Positions 9,339 to 19,746 are shown, counted from the first letter of the stretch. The stretch is DNA of 64,000 nucleotides from Streptomyces sp. NP-1717 (GCF_022695985.1 NZ_JAAPBF010000006.1:21696-85695); one strand, 5' to 3'. Numbers and translations: made by a program. Notes: generated from the sequence alone by a model not told the origin.

Positions 9339-9644
9339 TGGCTCCGACGCCGGCCGGGGCCCGAGGTTGCCTGGTCGCAGCGGTACGGACAGCTCGTCCG
9401 GAGAGTCGCGGAACCCCGTCCGCCGTGCGGTGGGCGGGGCGGCGTAGAGGGTCATCGGTGCCCGTACGCCACAGTTTCCCGCCCGATGCCGCATCCTTGA
9501 GTTGTGGAGTTCCTCGGGGACGAGTCGGGCGAGCGGAAGGGGAGGGCGCAGGAGATGGGTTCCTCCGCACCTACTCATAACGCTTCGGTGCACAACTATG
9601 AACGCGGTGCCACGGATCCGCAGCGGCCGAGGCACCATGGTCCG
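9339..9644 (+). other. Leader region upstream of shbA
   Basis: About 300 bp between the MITE-like element and the chosen shbA start. It contains GTG (9504) and ATG (9555) codons in frame with shbA, but without properly spaced ribosome sites. No clear promoter or terminator can be read, though a less GC-rich patch near 9575-9600 is a reasonable place for a promoter. Confidence 0.3.
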
Positions 9645-10220
9645 ATGCGCGATGACGAGACCACGGTGATCGGTGCGCTCGTTCACCGTGCCGTCGAGGG
9701 GGACGGGCGTGCCACGCACGATCTCCTGGCTCATGTGCATCCACTCGCGCTGCGCTACTGCCGCACCCGGCTGAACCGACTGCCCGGTGACGCACGGCAC
9801 TTCACGGAGGACCTCGCGCAGGAGGTCTGTGTCGCCGTGCTGATGGCGCTGCCGCGCTACAAGGACACCGGAAGGCCCTTCGAGGCCTTCGTCTTCGCCA
9901 TCGCCGCGCACAAGGTCGCCGATCTCCAGCGGGCCGCCATGCGGCACCCGGGGTCGACGGCGGTGCCCTCGGACGAGATGCCCGAGCGGCCCGACGACTC
10001 CCTCGGCCCGGAGGAGCGCGCGCTGCTCAGCAGCGACGCAGAGTGGGCCAAGAAGCTCCTCGCCAACCTCCCGGACAACCAGCGCGAGCTGCTCGTGCTG
10101 CGGGTCGCCGTGGGGCTGACCGCCGAGGAGACCGGCCAGATGCTGGGGATGTCGCCGGGCGCGGTACGGGTCGCACAGCACCGGGCGCTCAGCAGACTGC
10201 GCGCGCTGGCCGAGCAGTAG
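9645..10220 (+). CDS. shbA: RNA polymerase sigma factor ShbA (ECF-like, drives hrdB)
   Basis: 191 residues. Two sigma domains: sigma-2 around [27 protein letters not shown] and [19 protein letters not shown], and sigma-4 helix-turn-helix [19 protein letters not shown]. Its position between bldM and guaB identifies it as the ShbA orthologue (SCO4769 in S. coelicolor, from memory), a sigma factor that transcribes the gene of the principal sigma HrdB. Start choice: ATG 9645 begins [13 protein letters not shown], the conserved N-terminus; upstream in-frame starts at 9504 and 9555 would add a Ser/His-rich tail without support. A tandem repeat separates it from guaB. Confidence 0.86.
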   Translation: MRDDETTVIGALVHRAVEGDGRATHDLLAHVHPLALRYCRTRLNRLPGDARHFTEDLAQEVCVAVLMALPRYKDTGRPFEAFVFAIAAHKVADLQRAAMRHPGSTAVPSDEMPERPDDSLGPEERALLSSDAEWAKKLLANLPDNQRELLVLRVAVGLTAEETGQMLGMSPGAVRVAQHRALSRLRALAEQ

Positions 10221-10236
10221 GGCGCGGCCCGCGGGG

Positions 10237-10302
10237 CCCGATCGCGGCGGTCGCGGGATCCGATCACGGCGGCCGGGGGAACTGATCATGGCGACCGTGG
10301 AA
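10237..10302. repeat. Three tandem degenerate 22-bp units upstream of guaB
   Basis: Units at 10237-10258, 10259-10280 and 10281-10302 align as xCxGATCxxGGCGxCCGxGGx with an exact 22-bp period. They begin 16 bases after the shbA stop and end 66 bases before guaB. A -10-like TAGCAT lies at 10324-10329, directly downstream, so the array could be an upstream regulator site. Confidence 0.55.
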
Positions 10303-10326
10303 TGAGACCCCCGTGGCGCCCGTTAG

Positions 10327-11871
<1,545 letters not shown>

Positions 11872-11882
11872 ACCCCCTCCCC

Positions 11883-11912
11883 ATGCCGCCGGTGGCCACT
11901 CACCGGCGGCAT
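11883..11912 (+). terminator. Hairpin between guaB and guaB3
   Basis: Perfect 12-bp stem ATGCCGCCGGTG / CACCGGCGGCAT with a 6-nt loop and no U-tract. It lies 11 bases after the guaB stop and 53 bases before guaB3; a partial terminator or RNA-processing point is likely. Confidence 0.6.
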
Positions 11913-11964
11913 CGGTGTGTCGGGGATACTGGGACGGCTGACGCAAGAGGAAAGGCCCCACATC

Positions 11965-13089
11965 GTGACTGAGATCGAGATCGGCCGCGGCAAGCGCGGA
12001 CGCCGCGCGTACGCCTTCGACGACATCGCCGTCGTCCCCAGCCGGCGCACCCGCGACCCGAAGGAGGTCTCGATCGCCTGGCAGATCGACGCCTACCGCT
12101 TCGAACTGCCGTTCCTGGCCGCCCCCATGGACTCCGTGGTCTCGCCGAGCACCGCGATCCGCATCGGTGAGCTCGGCGGTCTTGGTGTGCTCAACCTCGA
12201 AGGCCTGTGGACCCGTTACGAGGACCCGCAGCCGCTGCTGGACGAGATCGCCGAGCTGGACGAGGCGACCGCCAACCGCAGGCTCCAGGAGATCTACTCC
12301 GCGCCGATCCAGGAAGAGCTGATCGGGCGGCGCATCAAGGAGGTGCGCGACTCGGGCGTGGTCACGGCCGCCGCGCTCTCGCCGCAGCGCACCGCGCAGT
12401 TCTCCAAGGCCGTCGTCGACGCCGGGGTGGACATCTTCGTCATCCGCGGGACCACGGTCTCCGCCGAGCACGTCTCGGGCGCGGCCGAGCCGCTGAACCT
12501 GAAGCAGTTCATCTACGAGCTGGACGTCCCGGTCATCGTCGGCGGCTGCGCCACGTACACCGCGTCGCTGCACCTGATGCGCACCGGCGCCGCCGGTGTG
12601 CTGGTGGGCTTCGGCGGCGGCGCCGCGCACACCACCCGTAACGTGCTGGGCATCCAGGTGCCGATGGCGACGGCGGTCGCGGATGTGGCCGCCGCCCGGC
12701 GCGACTACATGGACGAGTCCGGCGGCCGGTACGTGCACGTGATCGCGGACGGCGGTGTCGGCTGGTCCGGCGACCTGCCCAAGGCCGTCGCCTGCGGGGC
12801 CGACGCGGTGATGATGGGCTCCCCGCTGGCGCGGGCGAACGACGCGCCGGGCAAGGGGCACCACTGGGGCATGGAGGCCGTCCACGAGGACGTGCCGCGC
12901 GGCAAGCTGGTGGACCTGGGCATCGCCGGGACGACCGAGGAGATCCTGACCGGTCCCTCGCACAGCCCGGACGGCTCGATGAACTTCTTCGGCGCGCTCA
13001 AGAGGGCGATGGCGACGACCGGTTACAGCGAGCTGAAGGAGTTCCAGCGCGTCGAGGTGACGGTCGCGGACTCGCAGCACAGCCGCTGA
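11965..13089 (+). CDS. guaB3: GuaB3 family IMP dehydrogenase-related protein
   Basis: 374 residues, the standard length of the GuaB3 family. It lacks CBS domains. It begins VTEIEIGRGKRGRRAYAFDD and carries the LPFLAAPMDSVVSP and VGGCATYTASLHLM segments, which distinguish it from true IMPDH: the canonical GPGSICTT loop is replaced. Actinobacterial GuaB3 proteins are reported to act in purine interconversion, possibly as a GMP reductase-like enzyme; I take that as open. Start GTG 11965 has AGAGGAAAGG upstream, whereas the open frame runs 16 codons further into the intergenic hairpin region. Ends before a strong terminator. Confidence 0.9.
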   Translation: MTEIEIGRGKRGRRAYAFDDIAVVPSRRTRDPKEVSIAWQIDAYRFELPFLAAPMDSVVSPSTAIRIGELGGLGVLNLEGLWTRYEDPQPLLDEIAELDEATANRRLQEIYSAPIQEELIGRRIKEVRDSGVVTAAALSPQRTAQFSKAVVDAGVDIFVIRGTTVSAEHVSGAAEPLNLKQFIYELDVPVIVGGCATYTASLHLMRTGAAGVLVGFGGGAAHTTRNVLGIQVPMATAVADVAAARRDYMDESGGRYVHVIADGGVGWSGDLPKAVACGADAVMMGSPLARANDAPGKGHHWGMEAVHEDVPRGKLVDLGIAGTTEEILTGPSHSPDGSMNFFGALKRAMATTGYSELKEFQRVEVTVADSQHSR

Positions 13090-13098
13090 GAGTGACGG

Positions 13099-13136
13099 GA
13101 GGGTGCCCCGGACCGCACGCGGTCCGGGGCACCCTC
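13099..13136. terminator. Terminator after guaB3
   Basis: Perfect 16-bp stem GAGGGTGCCCCGGACC / GGTCCGGGGCACCCTC with loop GCACGC. It lies nine bases after the guaB3 stop and downstream of a convergent gene, so it can serve both. Confidence 0.88.
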
Positions 13137-13193
13137 GTCCCGTCTCTCAGGCCCTGTGCGGCGAACGTCGACCGGACGGGCCCCGGTTGACGA

Positions 13194-13682
13194 TCAGGCC
13201 TTCTTGGCGCCCGAGAACGCGGCGAAGGCGGCGAGGGCGAAGAAGAGGAACGTCATCGCCTCCTTGCCCGCGTTCCACGCGTCCGTCAGCAGGCTGAAGT
13301 GGTCGAACAGCATCTCCGTCGTCGACAGGTCCAGCTCCTGCGCACCGATGATCGCGATGCCGAAGATCTGGCCCAGGTAGACGGCGGCGAGCGCGAACAC
13401 GGCGCTGACCACGGCGAGGATCGGGTTGCGTCCGCCGACCTTGCCCGCGACCAGACCGATGACGAAGCCGACACCGATGGCGGCGAAACCGATCTCGCTC
13501 TCGATGGCGCCGGCGATTCCGCCGTAGATGGCGGCGGCGGCGATCGCGGTACCGGCCGCGGCGGCCAGACCGAGGCCCACGTTGTCGCGGACCGGCGGCG
13601 CCGGGGCGAACGGGTTGCCGGGGCCGGGCGGGACGGCGCCGCCGGCGAACGGGTTTCCGGGCGGCGGAACAGACTGGCTCAT
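13194..13682 (-). CDS. Small multi-pass membrane protein of unknown function
   Basis: 162 residues. The N-terminal 35 residues are a Pro/Gly-rich cytoplasmic-type tail containing two GNPFA repeats. Four hydrophobic segments follow: LGLAAAAGTAIAAAAIYGG, IGFAAIGVGFVIGLVAG, PILAVVSAVFALAAVYLG and AMTFLFFALAAFAAF. I do not recognise the family. Start ATG 13682 (MSQSVPPPGN); the open frame extends 22 codons upstream through the promoter. Converges with guaB3. The repeated NPF motif in a Pro-rich tail suggests a protein-interaction region, but that is inference. Confidence 0.72.
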   Translation of the reverse strand: MSQSVPPPGNPFAGGAVPPGPGNPFAPAPPVRDNVGLGLAAAAGTAIAAAAIYGGIAGAIESEIGFAAIGVGFVIGLVAGKVGGRNPILAVVSAVFALAAVYLGQIFGIAIIGAQELDLSTTEMLFDHFSLLTDAWNAGKEAMTFLFFALAAFAAFSGAKKA

Positions 13683-13820
13683 GTGAAGAATCCCCCAAGG
13701 AATGCCCGCACCGTTGTGCGAGCGCCCTGGACCATAGCAGTCCGCCACGACAGCGCCGCAGGCATTTCCCGGGCGGTGGAGGGCGGGTGCGCGGCGGGGG
13801 AGGTCCAGGGCGTCGTCGCC

Positions 13821-15083
13821 TCAGAGGCGGTACGCCGCGCCCGCCGGGCTCGCTCCCCGGGTGTCGAGCAGCAACTGCGCCTTCACGGCGAGACCTTGGA
13901 GGTCGTACGTGCGGTGGTGCTGGAGCAGCACCGTCAGATCCGCCTGCGCGGCGGCCTCGTAAAGAGAGTCGGCGCGCGGGACCGGCAGATCCCGTACGCG
14001 CCAGTCGAGGACGTACGGGTCCTGGTAGCTGACGGTCGCGCCGAGGTCCATCAGCCGGCAGGCGATCTCGGTGGCCGGTGAGCTCTCCTGGTCCGCGTGG
14101 TCCGGCTTGTAGGTGACGCCGAGCAGCAGGACGCGGGCGCCGCGGGCGGACTTGCCGTGCTCGTTGAGGAGCGTGGCGCAGCGCTGGATCACGTACTGCG
14201 GCATACGGCCGTTGATCTCCTGGGCGAGACCGACCATCCGCAGCGGGTGGCCGGGGGTGCGGCCCGCGTGCGGGAGGTAGCTGGGGTCCATGGGGACGCC
14301 GTGGCCGCCGACGCCGGGGCCGGGGCGGAAGGCCTGGAAGCCGAACGGTTTGGTCTCGGCGCACCGGATGACGTCCCAGAGGTCGACGCCGAGGTCGTGG
14401 CAGAGCACGGCCATCTCGTTGACGAGGGCGATGTTGACGTGCCTGAAGTTGGTTTCGAGGAGCTTGACGGTCTCCGCCTCGCGCGGTCCGCGCGCGCGGA
14501 CGACCTTGTCGGTGAGACGTCCGTAGAAGGCGGCGGCCGATTCGGTGCAGGCGGGGGTGAGTCCGCCGATCACCTTGGGGGTACCGGCGTGACTGTGGGT
14601 CCGGCGGCCCGGGTCGAGGCGGCTGGGGGAGTAGGCGAGGTGGAAGTCGCGTCCGGCGCGCAGACCGGAGCCCTCTTCCAGGATGGTGCGCAGGAAGCCC
14701 TCCGTGGTGCCGGGGACGGCCGGTGATTCGAGCAGCACGGTGGTGTGCGGGCGCAGCCGGGCGGCGAGGGCGCGCGCGGCCTCGCCGACGGCGCTGAGGT
14801 CGAGCGTGCGGTCGGGGCCGAGCGGGGTCGGCGCGCAGATGACGGCGGTGCGGACCCGGCCGAGTTCGGTCGGGTCGGTGGTGGGCCGGAAGCCGCCGGA
14901 GAGCATGCGCCGGACGTCGGAGGGGGTGAGTGAGCCGTCGACCGGGGTGCGGCCCGCGGCCAGTTCGGCGACGGGGCGTGGATCGGTGTCGTACCCGATG
15001 GTCTCGATGCCGGCGGCCACGGCGGCCTGGGCGAGGGGCAGGCCGAGATGACCGAGTCCGATGACGGCGAGGTCTGCGGGCAT
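13821..15083 (-). CDS. UDP-glucose/GDP-mannose dehydrogenase family protein with substituted active site
   Basis: 420 residues, typical length. The N-terminal Rossmann domain is clear (LAVIGLGHLGLPLAQAA), as are the central domain (ETVKLLETNFRHVNIALVNE) and the C-terminal sugar-binding domain (LLGVTYKPDHADQESSPA). Family enzymes oxidise UDP-sugars to uronates in two steps through a Cys thioester. Here the catalytic loop reads GPGVGGHGVPMDPSYL, with Gly where GGHCIPVDP has Cys, and the Glu of the usual SPER motif is Ser (YSPSRLDPG). The conserved Lys of ETVKLLE is kept. So it is either not a C6 dehydrogenase or has become a sugar-nucleotide binding protein. ATG 15083. Divergent from glpD. Confidence 0.84.
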   Translation of the reverse strand: MPADLAVIGLGHLGLPLAQAAVAAGIETIGYDTDPRPVAELAAGRTPVDGSLTPSDVRRMLSGGFRPTTDPTELGRVRTAVICAPTPLGPDRTLDLSAVGEAARALAARLRPHTTVLLESPAVPGTTEGFLRTILEEGSGLRAGRDFHLAYSPSRLDPGRRTHSHAGTPKVIGGLTPACTESAAAFYGRLTDKVVRARGPREAETVKLLETNFRHVNIALVNEMAVLCHDLGVDLWDVIRCAETKPFGFQAFRPGPGVGGHGVPMDPSYLPHAGRTPGHPLRMVGLAQEINGRMPQYVIQRCATLLNEHGKSARGARVLLLGVTYKPDHADQESSPATEIACRLMDLGATVSYQDPYVLDWRVRDLPVPRADSLYEAAAQADLTVLLQHHRTYDLQGLAVKAQLLLDTRGASPAGAAYRL

Positions 15084-15179
15084 GTGGGCCGTCCTTTCCC
15101 ATAACCGGAGGAGACAGGGGGCGCAACCCGTGTGGACAGAACGAGGGAGCGCAATGTCAGACTAGGCGTAAATATGACC

Positions 15180-15219
15180 GATATGCGTCATTACATGGCC
15201 GTACATGGCGGGACATATC
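15180..15219. promoter_or_regulatory. Candidate operator upstream of glpD
   Basis: Inverted repeat GATATG (15180-15185) and CATATC (15214-15219) frames a direct repeat TACATGGC (15192-15199 and 15202-15209), spaced exactly one helical turn. It lies in the 257-bp gap between divergent genes; the binding protein is unknown. Confidence 0.35.
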
Positions 15220-15340
15220 TGCGGATTTCCTGGGCCTGATCCGATCTTCGGCCGGCGTTGTCCACAGCCGGTGGCTGAAGTCGTTGAGTCCGGACAGAAT
15301 CGAAGAGCCCGAACAACACGGGGGGAGACGGGAGGCAGCG

Positions 15341-17047
15341 GTGAGGACAGCGACACTGGGACCGGAGGAGCGCGCCACGGCTCTGGCAGGTATGGCCGAG
15401 CGTGAACTGGACGTGCTGGTCGTGGGCGCGGGTGTGGTGGGCGCGGGGACCGCGCTCGACTCCGTGACCCGCGGGCTGGCGACGGGGCTCGTGGAGGCCC
15501 GCGACTGGGCTTCCGGCACATCGAGCCGGTCGAGCAAGCTGATCCACGGCGGACTGCGCTATCTGGAGATGCTCGACTTCGGGCTCGTCAGGGAGGCGCT
15601 GAAGGAGCGCGGACTGCTGCTGGAGCGGCTGGCCCCGCATCTGGTGAAGCCGGTGCCGTTCCTCTACCCGTTGCAGCACAAGGGCTGGGAGCGGCTCTAC
15701 GCGGGATCGGGCGTCGCGCTGTACGACGCGATGTCGGTCTCCTCGGGCCACGGCCGTGGCCTGCCGGCGCACCGGCATCTCTCCCGCCGGCACGCGCTGC
15801 GCGTCGCGCCCGCGCTCAAGAAGGACGCGCTGGTCGGCGCGTTGCAGTACTACGACGCGCAGATGGACGACGCGCGCTATGTGGCCACCCTGGTGCGTAC
15901 GGCGGCGAGCTACGGCGCGCATGTCGCCAGCCGGGCCCGGGTGGTCGGCTTCCTGCGGGAGGGCGAGCGGGTCGTCGGAGCCCGCGTGCGGGACGTGGAC
16001 GGCGGCGGTGAGTACGAGATCCGCGCCAAGCAGATCGTCAACGCGACCGGTGTGTGGACGGACGACACGCAGGCGCTGATAGGTGAGCGCGGACAGTTCC
16101 ACGTCCGGGCGTCCAAGGGCATCCATCTGGTCGTCCCCAAGGACCGTATCCACTCCTCGACCGGACTGATCCTGCGGACCGAGAAGTCGGTGCTCTTCGT
16201 CATTCCCTGGGGCAGGCACTGGATCGTCGGCACCACCGACACCGACTGGGACCTCGACAAGGCCCACCCGGCGGCCTCCAGCGCGGACATCGACTATCTC
16301 CTCGAACACGTCAACTCGGTCCTCTCCGTACCGCTGACGCGTGACGACGTGGAGGGGGTGTACGCCGGGCTGCGCCCGCTACTGGCCGGCGAGTCCGACG
16401 CGACGAGCAAGCTGTCACGCGAGCACACGGTGGCGCACCCGGTGCCGGGCATGGTCGTCGTGGCGGGCGGCAAGTACACGACGTACCGGGTCATGGCCAA
16501 GGACGCGGTGGACGAGGCGGTGCACGGGCTGGACCAGCGGGTCGCCGCCTGCGTGACGGAGGACACCCCGCTGCTCGGCGCCGAGGGCTACCGCGCCCTG
16601 TGGAACGCGCGAGCGGGGATCGCCGCGCGGACCGGACTCCACGTGGTGCGCGTGGAGCATCTGCTCAACCGGTACGGGGCGATGGTCGAGGAGCTGCTGG
16701 AGCTCATCGCGGCCGACCCCCGGCTCGGCGAGCCGCTGGCCGCGGCCGAGGACTATCTGCGGGCCGAGGTCGTCTACGCGGCGTCGCACGAGGGGGCGCG
16801 CCATCTCGACGACGTCCTGACGAGGCGCACGCGGATCTCGATCGAGACGTTCGACCGCGGGACGCGCAGCGCGCGCGAGTGCGCCGAGCTGATGGCGCCG
16901 GTGCTCGGCTGGGACAAGGACCAGATCGAGAAGGAGGTCGAGCACTACCGCAAGCGGGTGGAGGCGGAGCGCGAGTCGCAGCGCCAGCCGGACGACCTGA
17001 CGGCGGACGCGGCGCGGCTCGGGGCGCCGGACATCGTGCCGCTGTGA
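15341..17047 (+). CDS. glpD: Glycerol-3-phosphate dehydrogenase (FAD, respiratory)
   Basis: 568 residues. Oxidises sn-glycerol 3-phosphate to dihydroxyacetone phosphate at the membrane, passing electrons to quinone. FAD-binding LVVGAGVVGAGTALD near the N-terminus, GlpD signature SSRSSKLIHGGLRYLE, and a second flavin strand IVGTTDTDWD. The C-terminal DAO_C helical domain runs from about residue 390. Start GTG 15341 with GGGAGGC upstream; the open frame extends 19 codons back without homology. No glpK or glpF adjoins it, so it stands alone, as in S. coelicolor. The tail after residue 540 is charged and Gln/Arg-rich. Confidence 0.94.
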   Translation: MRTATLGPEERATALAGMAERELDVLVVGAGVVGAGTALDSVTRGLATGLVEARDWASGTSSRSSKLIHGGLRYLEMLDFGLVREALKERGLLLERLAPHLVKPVPFLYPLQHKGWERLYAGSGVALYDAMSVSSGHGRGLPAHRHLSRRHALRVAPALKKDALVGALQYYDAQMDDARYVATLVRTAASYGAHVASRARVVGFLREGERVVGARVRDVDGGGEYEIRAKQIVNATGVWTDDTQALIGERGQFHVRASKGIHLVVPKDRIHSSTGLILRTEKSVLFVIPWGRHWIVGTTDTDWDLDKAHPAASSADIDYLLEHVNSVLSVPLTRDDVEGVYAGLRPLLAGESDATSKLSREHTVAHPVPGMVVVAGGKYTTYRVMAKDAVDEAVHGLDQRVAACVTEDTPLLGAEGYRALWNARAGIAARTGLHVVRVEHLLNRYGAMVEELLELIAADPRLGEPLAAAEDYLRAEVVYAASHEGARHLDDVLTRRTRISIETFDRGTRSARECAELMAPVLGWDKDQIEKEVEHYRKRVEAERESQRQPDDLTADAARLGAPDIVPL

Positions 17048-17058
17048 GGTGCGGGAGT

Positions 17059-17075
17059 GCCCCGGAGGGGCTTTT
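17059..17075 (+). terminator. Short intrinsic terminator after glpD
   Basis: GCCCC-GGA-GGGGC followed by TTTT: a five-pair stem with a U-tract, 11 bases beyond the glpD stop. One of the few hairpins here with a U run. Confidence 0.5.
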
Positions 17076-17133
17076 GAGGTGATGTGAGGCGACAGGGGTG
17101 CCTGATGCGATCCTTCAGGGGATTGTTTCGGGC

Positions 17134-17160
17134 GCCCCTGTTCGAGCCCCGAACAGGGGC
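17134..17160 (+). terminator. Second hairpin downstream of glpD
   Basis: Perfect 11-bp stem GCCCCTGTTCG / CGAACAGGGGC with a 5-nt loop. Backs up the terminator at 17059 or insulates the kinase promoter. Confidence 0.65.
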
Positions 17161-17364
17161 ATGACCAGCGGCGCCATCCCCCGCACCCGGCCCAACGGCC
17201 CCTCACCGCGCCCCGCGTGGGTCCTCGTCCCGGCTGATGCCGGACCCGGGACCATCGCATACGCCGGAGTGAGGGACAATGAAGGCTCTGTCAGGGCGCG
17301 TTACCGCGCCGAGCGCGGGCAGGCGTCAGGCGCGGGCGGACACCAGGGATCGCAGAGGGGACGC

Positions 17365-19404
17365 ATGGCGGAGGCGGAGCAGTCACGGGACACGGTGCGA
17401 AAGCCCCGGAACGGCACTGACGGCACTGACGGTGCGGACAACACGGACGACACCGGGAGCGGCGCCGACGGGACCACCGAGGGGCGCCTCCTCGCGGGAC
17501 GGTACCGGCTCGGCGAGGTGCTCGGCCGCGGCGGAATGGGCACGGTGTGGCGGGCTGTCGACGAGACGCTGGGCCGTACGGTCGCCGTCAAGGAACTGCG
17601 CTTCCCCACCAGCATCGACGAGGACGAGAAGCGCCGGCTGATCACGCGGACGCTGCGCGAGGCCAAGGCGATCGCCCGTATCCGTAACAACGGGGCCGTC
17701 ACCGTCTACGACGTCGTCGACGAGGACGACCGGCCGTGGATCGTCATGGAGCTCATCGAGGGCAAGTCCCTCGCCGAAGTCGTCCGCGAGGACGGGGTCC
17801 TGACCCCGAAGCGCGCCGCCGAGGTCGCGCTCGCGATCCTCGACGTGCTGCGCTCGGCGCACCGCGAGGGCATCCTGCACCGCGACGTGAAGCCGTCCAA
17901 CGTACTGATCTCCGAGGACGGACGCGTCGTCCTCACCGACTTCGGCATCGCGCAGGTGGAGGGCGACCCCTCGGTCACCTCGACCGGCATGCTCGTCGGC
18001 GCTCCCTCGTACATCTCGCCGGAGCGCGCCCGCGGCAAGAAGCCCGGCCCCGCCGCCGACCTGTGGTCGCTGGGCGGGCTGATCTACGCGTCGGTCGAGG
18101 GCTGCCCGCCGTACGACAAGGGGTCGGCCATCGCGACCCTCACCGCCGTCATGACCGAACCGCTCGACCCGCCGAAGAACGCGGGCGCGCTGGAAGAGGT
18201 CATCTACGGCCTGCTGGCCAAGGACCCGGCGCTGCGGCTCGACGACGCGGGCGCGCGGGCGCTGCTCCAGGACGTCATCGACACCCCCGACCCCTCTGAG
18301 CTGCCCGAGCCGGCGGCCGACGCGACGCGGGTGGTGGAGCTGCCGCCGCTTCCCCCGGAGCCCGCTCCCCGGTCGAAGGGCCGGACCAGGAAAGGCGCCG
18401 GGGGCGTCGGCGTGGCCGCCGCCTCGGGCGCGTCCGGTGCGTCCGGTGCCGGGTCGAAGCCGGGCAGGGCGCCGGTCGCGGGTGCGGGAGCCGGGGCGGG
18501 GGCCGGCGGTTCGGCCGCCGCCATGTCGAGCTCCGCACCGGGTGCCGCCCCGGCGCCGGCCACCGGCACGGCCGGGACCACGACCACGCGGGCGTCGCTC
18601 ACCGATGTCGTCCCGCGCCGCACGCTGATGATCATCGCGGCGGTCGTCGCGCTGGCGGTCCTGTCCGTCGTCCTGGTCGTCGCGCTCAACGGCGACTCCG
18701 ACAAGGGGGCCGGGGGAGAGACGGGCAAGGACGACACCGCGGCGTCGGCCGGCGCGACAGCGGGTGACGACGCCAAGGGCGGCACCGGCGACACGTCGGG
18801 CAAGGACGAGCAGCAGGATTCGGCCAAGGACAGCGGTGGCGACAAGCCGTCGGACGGCAAGCCCTCCGACGGTGAAACCGGCACCGACAACTCCGGGCCG
18901 GGCTCCGACGGCTCGGACTCCGGCCCGGGTTCGGACGGCAAGGGCGTGCCCGAGGACTTCAAGACGGTCACGGACAAGCAGTTCCACTTCTCCATGGCGA
19001 TGCCCGAGGACTTCAGGCGTACCGGTACGGCCGGGCAGAGTTCGGGCGGCATCTACAGCGAGGACGGTGAATTCCCCCGTATCCAGGTCGACTTCAACGC
19101 CAAGCCGAGCAACGACGCGAAGCGCGCCTGGGAGCAGCTCGAAACCCAGATAAAAGGCAGCCTCGGCAACTACAAGCGCCTCGGCATCACGTCCGTCGAG
19201 TTCAACGGATATCCCACCGTCGCCGACTGGGGATTCGAACGCGATCAGGGCGGCGAGCGCGTGCGGGTGCTCAACCGCGGCTTCAAGGCCGACGCCACCC
19301 ACGGCTACGCGATCATGATCACCTGCAAGGCGAGCGACTGGGACGACGACGAGTGCCGGACGCTCCGTGAGACGGCGTACAGCACTTTCAAGCCGACCGA
19401 CTGA
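17365..19404 (+). CDS. Transmembrane Ser/Thr protein kinase 1 of the cluster
   Basis: 679 residues. Cytoplasmic kinase domain at about 46-300: Gly loop GRGGMGTVW, Lys76 in VAVKELR, catalytic HRDVKPSNV (Asp174), DFG at 192-194, and APE-equivalent SPE. A Pro/Gly/Ala-rich juxtamembrane linker follows, one membrane helix (about 420-440, LMIIAAVVALAVLSVVLVVA), an Asp/Gly/Ser-rich spacer, and an extracellular alpha/beta domain ending AYSTFKPTD. No PASTA repeats. First of four tandem kinase genes. The equivalent S. coelicolor cluster (SCO4775-4779, from memory) acts in sporulation wall synthesis, including MreC/PBP2 phosphorylation. Start ATG 17365 behind AGAGGGG; the open frame reaches back to 17098 without support. 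Confidence 0.93.
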   Translation: MAEAEQSRDTVRKPRNGTDGTDGADNTDDTGSGADGTTEGRLLAGRYRLGEVLGRGGMGTVWRAVDETLGRTVAVKELRFPTSIDEDEKRRLITRTLREAKAIARIRNNGAVTVYDVVDEDDRPWIVMELIEGKSLAEVVREDGVLTPKRAAEVALAILDVLRSAHREGILHRDVKPSNVLISEDGRVVLTDFGIAQVEGDPSVTSTGMLVGAPSYISPERARGKKPGPAADLWSLGGLIYASVEGCPPYDKGSAIATLTAVMTEPLDPPKNAGALEEVIYGLLAKDPALRLDDAGARALLQDVIDTPDPSELPEPAADATRVVELPPLPPEPAPRSKGRTRKGAGGVGVAAASGASGASGAGSKPGRAPVAGAGAGAGAGGSAAAMSSSAPGAAPAPATGTAGTTTTRASLTDVVPRRTLMIIAAVVALAVLSVVLVVALNGDSDKGAGGETGKDDTAASAGATAGDDAKGGTGDTSGKDEQQDSAKDSGGDKPSDGKPSDGETGTDNSGPGSDGSDSGPGSDGKGVPEDFKTVTDKQFHFSMAMPEDFRRTGTAGQSSGGIYSEDGEFPRIQVDFNAKPSNDAKRAWEQLETQIKGSLGNYKRLGITSVEFNGYPTVADWGFERDQGGERVRVLNRGFKADATHGYAIMITCKASDWDDDECRTLRETAYSTFKPTD

Positions 19405-19746
19405 CAGCGGCTCGCGGCGTGAACGTGACGCGGTGGCGAGAACTCGTGGGCGGTACAACCCGTTCCGGTGATTGATGCGACTCTCTGTGAGACCGCCCGC
19501 GTCATGACCCGGAACGGGCCGTGGCCGGTACCGGCCCGGTGCGCCGGGGCGTACGGGCCCGGGTTGCCGGGAAGGTTAGGACCTGTGTTGCCCTGACCCG
19601 GCGGCATATTTGTGTGCGGCCACGTATCGTGAGAACTCGCGGACCGTACGCAGTCACAATGGGCCGGTAAACGACCGGAATTGGCGGTTTCGCGAGGTCT
19701 CCGATGACCCGGGGACCCAGGGACAGCGCGCTTGGTGGGAGGCGTC
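19405..19746 (+). other. Intergenic region between kinase gene 1 and the pseudokinase gene
   Basis: 342 bp without a gene. It contains a direct repeat GAGAACTCG at 19438-19446 and 19631-19639 (193 bp apart) and a relatively AT-rich patch near 19606-19632 that is the likeliest promoter area for the pseudokinase. No strong terminator was seen after kinase 1. Confidence 0.3.

Larger units (their letters stand above)
17048..17364 (+). other. Intergenic region between glpD and the first kinase gene
   Basis: 317 bp. It holds two terminators (listed separately) in its first third. The remainder has no recognisable gene. An in-frame open stretch leads into the kinase, but lacks a ribosome site until AGAGGGG just before ATG 17365. 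CATACG at 17258-17263 is a weak -10 candidate. Confidence 0.3.

Noticed and set aside
9504..9644. 47-residue N-terminal extension of ShbA from GTG 9504
   Set aside because: No ribosome site at usable distance, and the extension is Ser/His/Pro low complexity with no sigma-domain content.
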